Below are positions 23,449 through 32,766 of a stretch of 64,000 bases of DNA, one piece after another. Position 1 is the first letter of the stretch. Every line of letters starts with the position of its first letter. This DNA comes from Streptomyces melanogenes (GTDB lineage: Bacteria; Actinomycetota; Actinomycetes; Streptomycetales; Streptomycetaceae), in contig NZ_BMTS01000012.1 in NCBI RefSeq assembly GCF_014649795.1, positions 1-64,000 on the forward strand, given 5' to 3'. The notes beneath the pieces were generated by a model. It saw only the letters and a program-made list of their open reading frames with translations. It did no database searches and was not told the origin of the DNA. A program made the position numbers and the translations under genes.

Positions 23449-25779
23449 GTGGAGACCAACGTGGAAAGCAACCTGGTCGAGCTGACCATCGGCGGCATGA
23501 CGTGCGCCTCGTGCGCGGCCCGCATCGAGAAGAAGCTGAACCGGATGGACGGGGTCGAGGCGACGGTCAACTACGCGACCGAGAAGGCGAAGGTCGCCTT
23601 CTCCGACGGGATCGAGGTGGCAGGCCTGGTCGCGACGGTCGTGAAGATGGGGTACACGGCGGAGTCACTGGCACCGCCGGAGCCCCCGCCGCCTCCGGTG
23701 GTCGCGGCGCCCTCGGTGGCCTCGGAGCCTTCCGTGGCCTCGGCGGCCGAGGAGCTGCGGGAGGCGCCCGCGGCCCCCGTCGCCGCACGGCCCGACCCGG
23801 CCGCCGCCGCGGAGAGCCGCGCGGCCCAGGCCCTGGCCGCCCTGAAGCAGCGGCTCCAGGTCTCGGCGCTGCTCGCCGCGCCCGTCGTACTGCTCGCCAT
23901 GGTCCCCTCGCTGCAGTTCGACAACTGGCAGTGGCTGAGCCTCACCCTCGCCGCGCCGGTCGTCGTCTGGGGCGGGCTGCCCTTCCACAAGGCCGCCTGG
24001 GCCAACCTGAAGCACAGCACGGCCACCATGGACACCCTCGTCTCGGGGGGCACCCTCGCCGCCTTCCTCTGGTCGCTGTGGGCGCTGTTCTTCGGCGACG
24101 CCGGGCAGCCCGCGATGCGCCACGGCTTCGACGCCATGGCCGGCGACACGCACGGCGCGTCCACCATCTACCTCGAAGTCGCCGCCGGAGTCGTCACCTT
24201 CATCCTGCTGGGCCGCTATCTGGAGGCCCGCTCCAAGCGGAAGGCGGGCGCGGCCCTGCGGGCGCTGCTGGAACTCGGCGCCAAGGACGTGGCCGTCCTG
24301 CGCGGCGGCCGTGAAGTGCGCGTACCCATCGGGGAGTTGCGGGTCGGGGACCGGTTCGTGGTGCGGCCCGGCGAGACCGTCGCGACCGACGGCACGGTCG
24401 TGGAGGGCGCGTCCGCCGTGGACACGTCCATGCTGACCGGCGAGTCCGTCCCCGTGGACGTGAGTGCGGGCGACGGCGTCACCGGCGCCACCGTCAACGT
24501 GGGCGGCCGCCTGGTCGTCGAGGCGACCCGGGTCGGCGCCGACACCCAGCTGGCCCGGATGGCCCGCCTGGTGGAGGACGCGCAGAACGGCAAGGCCGAG
24601 GTCCAGCGCCTCGCCGACCGCATCTCCGGCGTCTTCGTCCCCATCGTGCTGCTGATCTCGCTCGGCACGCTGGTCGTCTGGCTGCTCACCACGGACGACA
24701 TCACCGCGTCCTTCACGGCCGCCGTGGCGGTCCTGATCATCGCCTGCCCGTGCGCCCTGGGGCTCGCGACCCCGACCGCGCTGATGGTCGGCACCGGCCG
24801 CGGCGCCCAGCTCGGCATCCTCATCAAGGGCCCCGAGGTCCTGGAGTCCACCCGACGCGTCGACACCGTCGTCCTCGACAAGACGGGCACGGTCACCACC
24901 GGGCAGATGACGCTGTACGACGTGTACGCGACGGACGACACCGACGAGAAGGAAGTCCTGCGGTACGCGGGCGCCCTGGAGCACTCCTCCGAACACCCCA
25001 TCGCCCGCGCGATCGCCCAGGGCGCCGCCGAGCGGACCGGGGAGCTGCCCGTGCCCGAGTCCTTCCTGGCCCTGCCCGGGCGCGGGGTGGAGGGCGTGGT
25101 CGAGGGGCGCGAGGTCTTCGTGGGGCGGGGTGTCGAGCTGCCCGCCGCGCTCGCGACCGCCAAGGAGGCCGCCGAGGCCGAGGGGCGCACCGCCGTCGTG
25201 GTGGCCTGGGACGGGGTCGCCCGGGGCGTCCTGACCGTCGCCGACGCCGTGAAGGAGACCAGCGCCGAGGCGGTGTCCCTGCTGCGCGGCCTCGGGCTGC
25301 GGCCGGTCCTGCTGACCGGGGACAACCGGGCGGTGGCCGAGTCGGTGGCGGCCAAGGTCGGGATCGCGGCCGAGGACGTCCACGCCGAGGTGCTGCCCGA
25401 GGACAAGGTCGACGTGGTCAAGCGGCTCCAGGCCGAGGGCCGTTCGGTGGCGATGGTGGGCGACGGCGTCAACGACGCGGCCGCACTGGCCACCGCCGAT
25501 CTGGGGCTGGCGATGGGCACGGGCACGGACGCGGCGATAGAGGCGTCCGACCTGACCCTCGTACGGGGGGACTTGCGGGTCGCGGCCGACGCCATCCGGC
25601 TCTCCCGGCGGACCCTGGCGACCATCAAGGGCAACCTGTTCTGGGCCTTCGGCTACAACGTGGCCGCGGTTCCGCTCGCCGCGGCGGGCCTGCTGAACCC
25701 TATGATCGCGGGCGCGGCTATGGCGTTCTCCTCGGTCTTCGTGGTAACCAACAGCCTACGGTTGCGCTCCTTCACCTGA
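23449..25779 (+). CDS. copA: Copper-translocating P1B-type ATPase
   Basis: A 776-residue Cu(I)-exporting ATPase. An HMA domain with GMTCASC lies at about 15-21, then an Ala/Pro linker and paired TM helices. The actuator domain has MLTGES (about 328-333) and the transmembrane metal site CPC is in IACPCALGLATPTA (about 433). The phosphorylation motif DKTGTVT starts near 477, the SEHP loop near 514, GDGVNDAA near 671 and MAFSSVFVVTNSLRL in the last TM. All signature residues of the Cu(I) subclass are present. GTG 23449 is preceded by AGGAG; a second GTG at 23461 is possible. It is the effector of copper efflux in the CsoR-type operon. Confidence 0.95.
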   Translation: METNVESNLVELTIGGMTCASCAARIEKKLNRMDGVEATVNYATEKAKVAFSDGIEVAGLVATVVKMGYTAESLAPPEPPPPPVVAAPSVASEPSVASAAEELREAPAAPVAARPDPAAAAESRAAQALAALKQRLQVSALLAAPVVLLAMVPSLQFDNWQWLSLTLAAPVVVWGGLPFHKAAWANLKHSTATMDTLVSGGTLAAFLWSLWALFFGDAGQPAMRHGFDAMAGDTHGASTIYLEVAAGVVTFILLGRYLEARSKRKAGAALRALLELGAKDVAVLRGGREVRVPIGELRVGDRFVVRPGETVATDGTVVEGASAVDTSMLTGESVPVDVSAGDGVTGATVNVGGRLVVEATRVGADTQLARMARLVEDAQNGKAEVQRLADRISGVFVPIVLLISLGTLVVWLLTTDDITASFTAAVAVLIIACPCALGLATPTALMVGTGRGAQLGILIKGPEVLESTRRVDTVVLDKTGTVTTGQMTLYDVYATDDTDEKEVLRYAGALEHSSEHPIARAIAQGAAERTGELPVPESFLALPGRGVEGVVEGREVFVGRGVELPAALATAKEAAEAEGRTAVVVAWDGVARGVLTVADAVKETSAEAVSLLRGLGLRPVLLTGDNRAVAESVAAKVGIAAEDVHAEVLPEDKVDVVKRLQAEGRSVAMVGDGVNDAAALATADLGLAMGTGTDAAIEASDLTLVRGDLRVAADAIRLSRRTLATIKGNLFWAFGYNVAAVPLAAAGLLNPMIAGAAMAFSSVFVVTNSLRLRSFT

Positions 25780-25862
25780 TCTCCACAAAGAGAGCTAGAT
25801 CACAGAGATTATGAGGTAACCATCGGACCGGTTCGGGAGTCTAAGTGGTCGATGCCGAGGAC

Positions 25863-25899
25863 GTCTTGGGGGACGTCCATGGAATGTCTTGGGGGACGT
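25863..25899. repeat. Tandem direct repeat in the copA-citrate synthase gap
   Basis: GTCTTGGGGGACGT occurs at 25863-25876 and again at 25886-25899, a 23-base period (two helical turns), with near-identical flanks. The whole gap 25780-26094 has no gene; it holds this repeat, an AT-rich start and a terminator hairpin. The spacing would suit a dimeric DNA-binding protein, but there is no promoter evidence. Confidence 0.5.
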
Positions 25900-26029
25900 T
25901 CCAGGCAGCGCGTTGGCCGGGGCACGTACAACGGGGAGCTTTGAGCGGCCCACCCGTTACGTACGTACCCCGGCAGACCGCCGGACTCCCGGCCGGATCC
26001 CGTGGGGGGAATCCGCACCGGGTAAATGG

Positions 26030-26091
26030 GAAGCGCCCCGGCCGCCGACCCGTGGGGGGATCGGTGGGCGGGGCGCTTCTGTATGTTTTTT
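26030..26091. terminator. Hairpin terminator between copA and citrate synthase
   Basis: GAAGCGCCCCG (26030-26040) pairs with CGGGGCGCTTC (26069-26079), followed on the plus strand by TGTATGTTTTTT. It terminates plus-strand transcripts and, read the other way, follows the citrate synthase stop by 15 bases. Confidence 0.8.
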
Positions 26092-26094
26092 GGC

Positions 26095-27393
26095 TCAGCG
26101 GGCCTCGACGGGCACGAAGTCGCGCAGGACCTCGCCCGTGTAGATCTGGCGCGGGCGGCCGATGCGGGAGCCCGGCTCCTTGATCATCTCGTGCCACTGG
26201 GCGATCCAGCCCGGCAGGCGGCCCAGCGCGAACAGGACCGTGAACATCTCGGTCGGGAAGCCCATCGCGCGGTAGATCAGACCCGTGTAGAAGTCCACGT
26301 TCGGGTACAGGTTGCGCGAGACGAAGTACTCGTCGGAGAGCGCGTGCTCCTCCAGCTTCAGCGCGATGTCGAGCAGCTCGTCGGACTTGCCGAGGGCCGA
26401 CAGGACGTCGTGCGCGGCGGCCTTGATGATCTTCGCGCGCGGGTCGAAGCTCTTGTAGACCCGGTGGCCGAAGCCCATCAGACGGACGCCGTCCTCCTTG
26501 TTCTTCACCTTGCGGATGAAGGAGTCGACGTCGCCGCCGTTGGCCTGGATGCCTTCCAGCATCTCCAGGACCGACTGGTTGGCGCCACCGTGCAGGGGGC
26601 CCCACAGCGCCGAGATGCCCGCCGAGATCGAGGCGAACATGTTGGCCTGCGACGAGCCGACCAGGCGGACCGTGGAGGTCGAGCAGTTCTGCTCGTGGTC
26701 CGCGTGCAGGATGAGCAGCTTGTCGAGCGCCGAGACGACGACCGGGTCCAGCTCGTACTCCTGCGCCGGGACCGAGAAGGTCATCCGCAGGAAGTTCTCG
26801 ACGTAGCCGAGGTCATTGCGCGGGTAGACGAACGGGTGGCCGATCGACTTCTTGTACGCGTACGCCGCGATCGTCGGAAGCTTGGCGAGCAGGCGGATCG
26901 TCGAGAGGTGGCGCTGCTTCTCGTCGAACGGGTTGTGGCTGTCCTGGTAGAACGTGGACAGCGCCGAGACGACCGAGGAGAGCATCGCCATCGGGTGGGC
27001 GTCCCGCGGGAAGCCGTCGAAGAAGCGCTTGACGTCCTCGTGCAGCAGCGTGTGCTGGGTGATCTCGCTCTTGAACGTCGACTGCTGGTCGACCGTCGGC
27101 AGCTCACCGTTGATGAGCAGGTACGCGACCTCCAGGAAGGTCGAGCGCTCGGCCAGCTGCTCGATCGGGTAGCCGCGGTAGCGCAGGATGCCCTGCTCGC
27201 CGTCGAGGTACGTGATCGCGGATTTATAGGCGGCAGTGTTGCCGTATCCGCTGTCCAGGGTCACGAGACCGGTCTGGGCCCGGAGCTTCCCGATGTCGAA
27301 GCCCTTGTCGCCGACGGTGCTGTCGATCACCGGGTAGGTGTACTCGCCATCGCCGAACCGCAGTACTACAGCGTTGTTAGCGTTCTCGCTCAC
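26095..27393 (-). CDS. gltA: Citrate synthase
   Basis: A 432-residue type II-like bacterial citrate synthase (called citA in S. coelicolor), condensing oxaloacetate and acetyl-CoA in the TCA cycle. Seen: GILRYRGYPIEQLAERSTFLEVAYLL in the small-domain approach, ILHADHEQNCSTSTVRLVGSS (catalytic His region), WGPLHGGANQSVLEML, and the family signature GFGHRVYKSFDPRA near residue 305 with the catalytic Asp. GTG 27393 is chosen because GAGGG lies upstream and it gives the expected N-terminus (SENANNAVVLRFGDGEY). It is monocistronic with its own upstream region of about 180 bases. Confidence 0.95.
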   Translation of the reverse strand: MSENANNAVVLRFGDGEYTYPVIDSTVGDKGFDIGKLRAQTGLVTLDSGYGNTAAYKSAITYLDGEQGILRYRGYPIEQLAERSTFLEVAYLLINGELPTVDQQSTFKSEITQHTLLHEDVKRFFDGFPRDAHPMAMLSSVVSALSTFYQDSHNPFDEKQRHLSTIRLLAKLPTIAAYAYKKSIGHPFVYPRNDLGYVENFLRMTFSVPAQEYELDPVVVSALDKLLILHADHEQNCSTSTVRLVGSSQANMFASISAGISALWGPLHGGANQSVLEMLEGIQANGGDVDSFIRKVKNKEDGVRLMGFGHRVYKSFDPRAKIIKAAAHDVLSALGKSDELLDIALKLEEHALSDEYFVSRNLYPNVDFYTGLIYRAMGFPTEMFTVLFALGRLPGWIAQWHEMIKEPGSRIGRPRQIYTGEVLRDFVPVEAR

Positions 27394-27572
27394 GTCATCC
27401 CTCACCGACGTAGTGCCTCTTCTTCGAGGTGCCCTGACTGTCTCTACCATCCCCCATTTGGCTCAGCAGAGTGCACTCGGGGTCGCCCATTGGGCTTATT
27501 AGCGGCACTCAGTGCCGTCAACCTGCTCATCCTGCCCCCTTCGCCCCGGTTCTGGAAGCCCCGGGTGATGTT

Positions 27573-29789
27573 TCACACCAAGGCGCCCCCTGACAGCCGA
27601 TGAGCGAGTGCGGTAAAGCGTCTGCCTGCGGAAACCGTACGCACTGCCTGGCCGATCGCCTTGCGGGACCCCACCAGGACGACGAGTTTTCTGGCGCGGG
27701 TGACCGCCGTGTAGAGCAGGTTCCGCTGGAGCATCATCCAGGCGCCGGTGGTGACCGGGATCACCACCGCCGGGTACTCACTGCCCTGCGAGCGGTGGAT
27801 CGTCACCGCGTACGCATGGGCCAGCTCGTCCAGTTCGTCGAAGTCGTACGGCACTTCCTCGTCCTCGTCCGTCAGCACCGTCAGCCGCTGTTCGTCCGGG
27901 TCGAGCGCGGTCACCACGCCGACGGTGCCGTTGAAGACACCGTTCTTGCCCTTCTCGTAATTGTTCCGGATCTGGGTGACCTTGTCGCCCACCCGGAACA
28001 CCCGGCCGCCGAACCGCTTCTCCGGCAGGTCGGGGCGGGCCGGGGTGATGGCCTGCTGGAGGAGGCCGTTGAGGTTGCCGGCGCCCGCCGGGCCGCGGTG
28101 CATGGGGGCGAGCACCTGGATGTCGCGCCGGGGGTCGAGGCCGAACTTCGCGGGGATGCGCCGCGCCGCCACGTCCACCGCGAGCCGCCCGGCGTCCTCG
28201 GTCTCCTCCTCCACGAAGTGGAAGAAGTCGCTGAGGCCCTGGGTGAGCGGCGGGACGCCGGAGTTGATGCGGTGGGCGTTGGTGACCACGCCGGACTGCT
28301 GGGCCTGGCGGAAGATCCGGGTGAGCCGGACCCTCGGCACCGGGCCGCCCTCGGCGAGCAGATCGCGCAGCACCTCGCCGGCGCCGACCGAGGGCAGCTG
28401 GTCCACGTCCCCGACCAGCAGCAGGTGCGCGCCGGGGGCGACCGCCTTCACCAGCTTGTTGGCGAGCAGCAGGTCCAGCATCGAGGCCTCGTCGACCACC
28501 ACCAGATCGGCGTCGAGCGGGCGGTCCTTGTCGTACGCCGCGTCGCCGCCCGGCTTCAGCTCCAGCAGGCGGTGCACCGTCGACGCGTCGGCGCCGGTGA
28601 GCTCGGCGAGCCGCTTGGCGGCGCGGCCGGTGGGCGCGGCGAGCACCACCTTGGCCTTCTTGGCCCGGGCGAGCTCGACGACCGAGCGGACCGTGAAGGA
28701 CTTGCCGCAGCCGGGGCCGCCGGTGAGCACCGCGACCTTGCTGGTCAGGGCGAGCCGCACGGCCTCCTGCTGCTCGGGGGCGAGCTCGGCGCCGGTGCGC
28801 GCGGCGAGCCAGGACAGGGCCCGGTCCCAGTCCACGTCCTGGAAGCCCGGCATCCGGTCCTCGCGGGTGCGCAGCAGCCGGACGACCTGGGCGGCGAGGG
28901 AGAGCTCGGCGCGGTGGAAGGGGACCAGATAGACGGCGGTGACCCGCTCGGCCCCGCCCTCGGGCCCCGGGACCGGCTCGCGGACGACGCCCTCCTCGGT
29001 GACCAGCTCGCCCAGGCAGTCGATCACCAGGCCCGTGTCGACCTGGAGGAGCTTCACCGAGTCGGCGATGAGCTGCTCCTCGGGCAGGAAGCAGTGGCCC
29101 TGGTCGGTGGACTGGGACAGGGCGTACTGAAGCCCGGCTTTCACCCGCTCCGGGCTGTCGTGCGGGATGCCGACGGCCTGGGCGATGCGGTCGGCGGTGA
29201 GGAAGCCGATGCCCCAGACGTCGGCGGCCAGCCGGTAGGGCTGGTTCTTCACCACGGAGATCGAGGCGTCCTCGTACTTCTTGTAGATGCGCACGGCGAT
29301 GGAGGTGGAGACGCCGACCCCCTGGAGGAAGACCATCACTTCCTTGATGGCCTTCTGCTCCTCCCAGGCGGCTCCGATGAGCTTGGTGCGCTTGGGGCCC
29401 AGGCCCGGCACCTCCACCAGGCGCCCGGGCTGCTGCTCGATGACGTCGAGCGTGTCCGTGCCGAAGTGCTCCACGATGCGGTCGGCGATGCGGGGGCCGA
29501 TGCCCTTGATCAGGCCCGAGCCGAGGTAGCGCCGGATGCCCTGGATGGTGGCGGGCAGGATCGTCGTGTAGTTCTCCACGGTGAACTGCTTGCCGTACTG
29601 CGGGTGCGAGCCCCAGCGGCCCTCCATCCGCAGCGACTCGCCCGGCTGCGCGCCGAGCAGCGAACCGACCACCGTGAGGAGATCGCCACCGCCGCGCCCG
29701 GTGTCGACCCGGGCGACCGTGTAGCCGTTCTCCTCGTTGGCGTATGTGATCCGCTCCAGGACCCCTTCGAGCACCGCGAGATTGGACAT
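27573..29789 (-). CDS. recD2: RecD2-type ATP-dependent DNA helicase
   Basis: A 738-residue SF1B helicase of the RecD2 (RecBC-independent) family. The N-terminal region has tandem HhH-type segments (GIGPRIADRIVEHFGTDT and VPGLGPKRTKLI), then Walker A GGPGCGKSFT (about 355-364), Walker B VVDEASMLD (about 430), LVGDVDQLPSVGAGEVL, and motif VI region VTIHRSQGSEYPAVVIPV (about 660). The length fits RecD2 and rules out the shorter RecD of RecBCD. It moves 5'-3' on single-stranded DNA and is thought to help repair and replication restart. ATG 29789. It runs toward citA with 176 bases between. Confidence 0.93.
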   Translation of the reverse strand: MSNLAVLEGVLERITYANEENGYTVARVDTGRGGGDLLTVVGSLLGAQPGESLRMEGRWGSHPQYGKQFTVENYTTILPATIQGIRRYLGSGLIKGIGPRIADRIVEHFGTDTLDVIEQQPGRLVEVPGLGPKRTKLIGAAWEEQKAIKEVMVFLQGVGVSTSIAVRIYKKYEDASISVVKNQPYRLAADVWGIGFLTADRIAQAVGIPHDSPERVKAGLQYALSQSTDQGHCFLPEEQLIADSVKLLQVDTGLVIDCLGELVTEEGVVREPVPGPEGGAERVTAVYLVPFHRAELSLAAQVVRLLRTREDRMPGFQDVDWDRALSWLAARTGAELAPEQQEAVRLALTSKVAVLTGGPGCGKSFTVRSVVELARAKKAKVVLAAPTGRAAKRLAELTGADASTVHRLLELKPGGDAAYDKDRPLDADLVVVDEASMLDLLLANKLVKAVAPGAHLLLVGDVDQLPSVGAGEVLRDLLAEGGPVPRVRLTRIFRQAQQSGVVTNAHRINSGVPPLTQGLSDFFHFVEEETEDAGRLAVDVAARRIPAKFGLDPRRDIQVLAPMHRGPAGAGNLNGLLQQAITPARPDLPEKRFGGRVFRVGDKVTQIRNNYEKGKNGVFNGTVGVVTALDPDEQRLTVLTDEDEEVPYDFDELDELAHAYAVTIHRSQGSEYPAVVIPVTTGAWMMLQRNLLYTAVTRARKLVVLVGSRKAIGQAVRTVSAGRRFTALAHRLSGGALV

Positions 29790-29870
29790 GATCCGACGCT
29801 ACCGGTGGGCTCGGACACCGCGGGGCGCCTGTGGACAACTTTCCGCGCGGGGCGGCCCGGGGAATTCAAG

Positions 29871-29897
29871 GGGGCCCGGTCCGTATGACCGGGCCCC
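29871..29897. terminator. Hairpin in the recD2-DUF937 gap
   Basis: GGGGCCCGGTC (29871-29881) pairs with GACCGGGCCCC (29887-29897) around a 5-base loop. It lies 82 bases upstream of recD2 in a region without genes (29790-30077), so it may end some other plus-strand transcript or be an upstream structure. Confidence 0.55.
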
Positions 29898-30064
29898 TCG
29901 ATTCCCTCCCCTATCCCTCCCCAGTCGGTGTCCCCTCGGATCCCCCCGGATCCCTCCCCTGGAACGCCGACGCAAAGTAAGACACCGGTCACGCCACAAG
30001 GGTTGTACGACTGCGGGCAGTAATTTTTCCGGAATCTCGACGTGCCGACAAAGGGGGGTGGTCG

Positions 30065-30070
30065 TAGCGT
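30065..30070 (+). promoter_or_regulatory. Possible leaderless -10 box of the DUF937 gene
   Basis: TAGCGT (TANNNT form) ends 7 bases before ATG 30078, and no ribosome site is within the normal distance, the pattern of leaderless Streptomyces transcripts. The -35 region is poor. Confidence 0.45.
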
Positions 30071-30077
30071 TTCGCCC

Positions 30078-30485
30078 ATGAGTGACGATTCCAGCTTTGA
30101 ACAGGACGTACTGAACGAGCTGGGGGACGACGGGCTGCAGCAGCTCGCCCAGCAGCTCGGCACGGACCCGGCCGGCGCCCAGCAGGTCGTGGAGTCGGCG
30201 GCCGCCGGTCTCGCGGACGGGCTGCCCCCGGACGCGGTGGCGTCGGAGGCGGCGGCCCCGGAGGACCGGCCCCTGGAGGGCGTGGCCACGCTCGGCGGCC
30301 TCGGGGCGGTCGGCGGCGGTCTGATGGCCGGGGTCCTGGCGAAGGCGACCAAGCCGGTGGCCACCGCGGTCGCGAAGAGGACGGGCCTCCCGGTCGCGAC
30401 CGTCACACGGGGGCTCGAGCTGCTGGTGCCGGTGGTGCTGGCGGTGCTGAGCAAGAGGGCGGCGGGCGGCAAGGGGCCCAAGTAG
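30078..30485 (+). CDS. DUF937-domain protein
   Basis: A 135-residue protein with the DUF937/YidB-like pattern: FEQDVLNELGDDGLQQLAQQLGTDPAGAQQVVESAAAGLADGL is two short amphipathic helices of the family. A glycine/alanine-rich middle follows (GGLGAVGGGLMAGVLA), then a hydrophobic C-terminal helix LELLVPVVLAVLSKRAAGG. Its function is unknown in any organism I can name with certainty. It stands alone, convergent with the SDR gene 48 bases downstream. The absence of a ribosome site and a TANNNT box close to the ATG suggest a leaderless mRNA. Confidence 0.75.
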   Translation: MSDDSSFEQDVLNELGDDGLQQLAQQLGTDPAGAQQVVESAAAGLADGLPPDAVASEAAAPEDRPLEGVATLGGLGAVGGGLMAGVLAKATKPVATAVAKRTGLPVATVTRGLELLVPVVLAVLSKRAAGGKGPK

Positions 30486-30533
30486 CCCGCCGGGACCCCG
30501 CGCCCAGCCCCCTTTGGGAGCCTCACCAAGGCC

Positions 30534-31340
30534 TCACACCGCCTTCAAGTACCCCCCGTCCACCACGAAGTCCGCCCCCGTCGTGCTGCCCGACCTCGGG
30601 GACACCAGCAGGGCCACCGCGTCCGCTATCTCCTCGGGGGTCACCAGGCGGCCCGTGGAGACGTTCATCATCTGGGGGGCCAGGGTGTCCATCACCGTGT
30701 CGCGGTCCGAGCCCGCCATCGCCGCGATGATGTCCGCCGCGCCGCCCTCCTCGGTCCACCACGCCGTCCGTACCGCGCCCGGCGACACCGTGTTGAAGCG
30801 GACGCCCTGCGGGGCGTACTCCTCCGAGAGGACCTTGGTGAGGTTGGTCAGGGCCGCCTTCGCCGCGCCGTACTCGGCGTTGCCGACGGCGGGCTGACGC
30901 GCCAGGCCCGTCGAGACGCTGACGACGGCGCCGCCGCCGTCGGCCAGCAGGTGCGGCAGGGCCGCGCGGACCGCCCGTACCGCCGAGAACAGGTTGAACT
31001 CGAACATCGCGGGCCAGTCCGCGTCCGACGCGTCCAGGAACGACGTGCGCGGCAGGGACACGCCCGGCGGCGGGCCGCCCGCGTTGTTGACCAGGATGTC
31101 CAGGCCGCCGAACTCCTCGACGGCACGCGCCACCACGCGCGCGGGGGCCTCGGGGTCCATGAGGTCGGCGGCCACGTGGACGAGCTCGGGGCGGGCCAGC
31201 TTCTCCAGCTCCGGGCTGGTGCGGCGGGACACCGCGACCACGCGCGCGCCCTCGTCGAGCAGCGTGCGGACCACCGCGAGCCCGATGCCCTTCGAGGCGC
31301 CGGTGACGAGCGCGGAACGGCCGGAAAGGTGCAGGTCCAT
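30534..31340 (-). CDS. SDR-family oxidoreductase
   Basis: A 268-residue classical short-chain dehydrogenase. The NAD(P) motif TGASKGIG lies at about 14-21, LVNNAGGPPPG near 87, the catalytic Ser in VSVSTGLA, YGAAK (Tyr-x-x-x-Lys) near 158, and a FVVDGGYL C-terminus. Arg pairs after beta-2 (SRRTS) suggest NADPH preference. ATG 31340 has GAGGAG upstream. It lies downstream of the LacI-family gene on the same strand with 142 bases between, so it could be co-regulated. It may act on a sugar or polyol related to the divergent operon, which is inference. Confidence 0.86.
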   Translation of the reverse strand: MDLHLSGRSALVTGASKGIGLAVVRTLLDEGARVVAVSRRTSPELEKLARPELVHVAADLMDPEAPARVVARAVEEFGGLDILVNNAGGPPPGVSLPRTSFLDASDADWPAMFEFNLFSAVRAVRAALPHLLADGGGAVVSVSTGLARQPAVGNAEYGAAKAALTNLTKVLSEEYAPQGVRFNTVSPGAVRTAWWTEEGGAADIIAAMAGSDRDTVMDTLAPQMMNVSTGRLVTPEEIADAVALLVSPRSGSTTGADFVVDGGYLKAV

Positions 31341-31482
31341 GGGGTTGTCTCCTCGGGGTGCGGCCCTCGCCCCGGACGGGCGAACCGGAGGCCGTGCACA
31401 CGATCCTGGTGCGCCGCGCCCCCACCCGCTGGCGGGAATCCGGCACCGAGTTGGACCCCACCGAAGACCCCGGACACCGCCT

Positions 31483-32550
31483 CTACGCGCGCGTGCGTCC
31501 CGTCGAGCCCCGGACCATCAACTCGCCGTGCACCGTGGCGATCCCGCCCGGCGGCACCGGCTCCTTGCCCATCGCGAGCCGGCCCGCCCGCGCCCCGGCC
31601 TCGTACAGCGGCAGCCGTACCGTCGTCAGGGCCGGGACCGCGTCCGTGCTGAACGGGAGGTCGTCGAAGCCCGCCACCGAGACGTCGTCCGGGATCGACA
31701 GGCCCCGGTCGCGCAGGGCCGCGCAGGCACCGAGCGCGACCGTGTCGTTGGCGGCCACGACGGCCGTCAACGACGGGTCCAGGCGCAGGAGTTCGAGGGT
31801 CGCGTCGTAGCCGGAGCGGCGGTCGTACGAGCCGTGGACGAGCGGGCCCGGCGCCACGCCCGCGTCCGCGAGCGCGGCCAGGTGGCCCTCGACGCGGTGC
31901 CGGGTCGTGGTGCGCTCCTCGGGGCCCGCGACATAGCCGATGCGGCGGTGGCCGAGCGCCAGCAGGTGTTCGGTCAGACGGCGGCTGCCGCCCCGGTTGT
32001 CGAAGGTGAGCGTGGCCGCGACGGCGGGCCGTACGCCCGTACCGGCCCCGGCCCCGGGGAGCACCAGCGGCGGCCGCCCGCACAGCACGATGCGGGCCCC
32101 CGCCTCCGCGAGCCGTCCCAGCTTCGCCGCGACCGCCGCCGCGTGCCCGGGGTCCTCCAGGGCGCCGCCGGTGAGGATGACGGCCGCCGCGCGCTGGCGC
32201 TGGAGCAGCGTGAGGTAGGTCAGTTCGCGCTCCGGCGAGCCGCCCGTGTTGCAGACCACGGCCAGCTTCTCGCGGGCCCCGGGGCCGCCGCCGATCTCCG
32301 ACTGGGCCGCGCCCGCCATGATCCCGAAGAACGGGTCGGCGATGTCGTTGACGAGTATGCCGACCAGGTCGGAGGTGGCGGCGGCGAGCGAGCTGGCGGG
32401 CCCGTTCAGGACGTAGTCCAGTTCGTCGACGGCCCGCAGGACGCGCTCGCGGGTGGCCGCGGCGACCGGGTAGTTGCCGTTGAGCACCCGCGAGACGGTC
32501 GCCGGGGACACCCGGGCGCGCGCCGCCACATCCGCCAGGGTCGCTGTCAT
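31483..32550 (-). CDS. LacI-family transcriptional regulator
   Basis: A 355-residue LacI/GalR regulator. The N-terminal HTH is TLADVAARARVSPATVSRVLNGNYPVAAATRERV, followed by the hinge helix and LVGILVNDIADPFFGIMAGA, the start of the sugar-binding periplasmic-like domain. VVAANDTVALGACAALRDRG and IPDDVSVAGFDDLPFS are consensus effector-domain segments. It is divergent from the Gfo/Idh operon, and a cre-like operator lies in between, so it most likely represses that operon and itself until its sugar ligand binds. Confidence 0.92.
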   Translation of the reverse strand: MTATLADVAARARVSPATVSRVLNGNYPVAAATRERVLRAVDELDYVLNGPASSLAAATSDLVGILVNDIADPFFGIMAGAAQSEIGGGPGAREKLAVVCNTGGSPERELTYLTLLQRQRAAAVILTGGALEDPGHAAAVAAKLGRLAEAGARIVLCGRPPLVLPGAGAGTGVRPAVAATLTFDNRGGSRRLTEHLLALGHRRIGYVAGPEERTTTRHRVEGHLAALADAGVAPGPLVHGSYDRRSGYDATLELLRLDPSLTAVVAANDTVALGACAALRDRGLSIPDDVSVAGFDDLPFSTDAVPALTTVRLPLYEAGARAGRLAMGKEPVPPGGIATVHGELMVRGSTGRTRA

Positions 32551-32643
32551 CTCTGCCTCCGGGCACGTCTGTTGGGCACTTGGGGTGGTCCGGCCGCGCG
32601 CCTCTTGTCGGCGGCGCTGTGCGCAGGCTAGCGTCCCCCTCGA

Positions 32644-32658
32644 TAGAAAGCGCTTGCT
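32644..32658. promoter_or_regulatory. LacI-family operator (cre-like)
   Basis: TAGAAAGCGCTTGCT fits the LacI/CcpA-type consensus WTGNAANCGNWNNCW at 14 of 15 positions, with core palindrome AAGCGCTT (32648-32655). It lies between the divergent LacI gene and the Gfo/Idh operon, 86 bases from the regulator start. Confidence 0.75.
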
Positions 32659-32766
32659 ACAGCTGTTACCAGTAGCTGAACGCTGAATCACCGCACCCCG
32701 GCCGCCGGTACGGAAGGAACGTCGACACCGGTACGGAAGGGGCACAAGGGATGGAGGGGACTTCGG

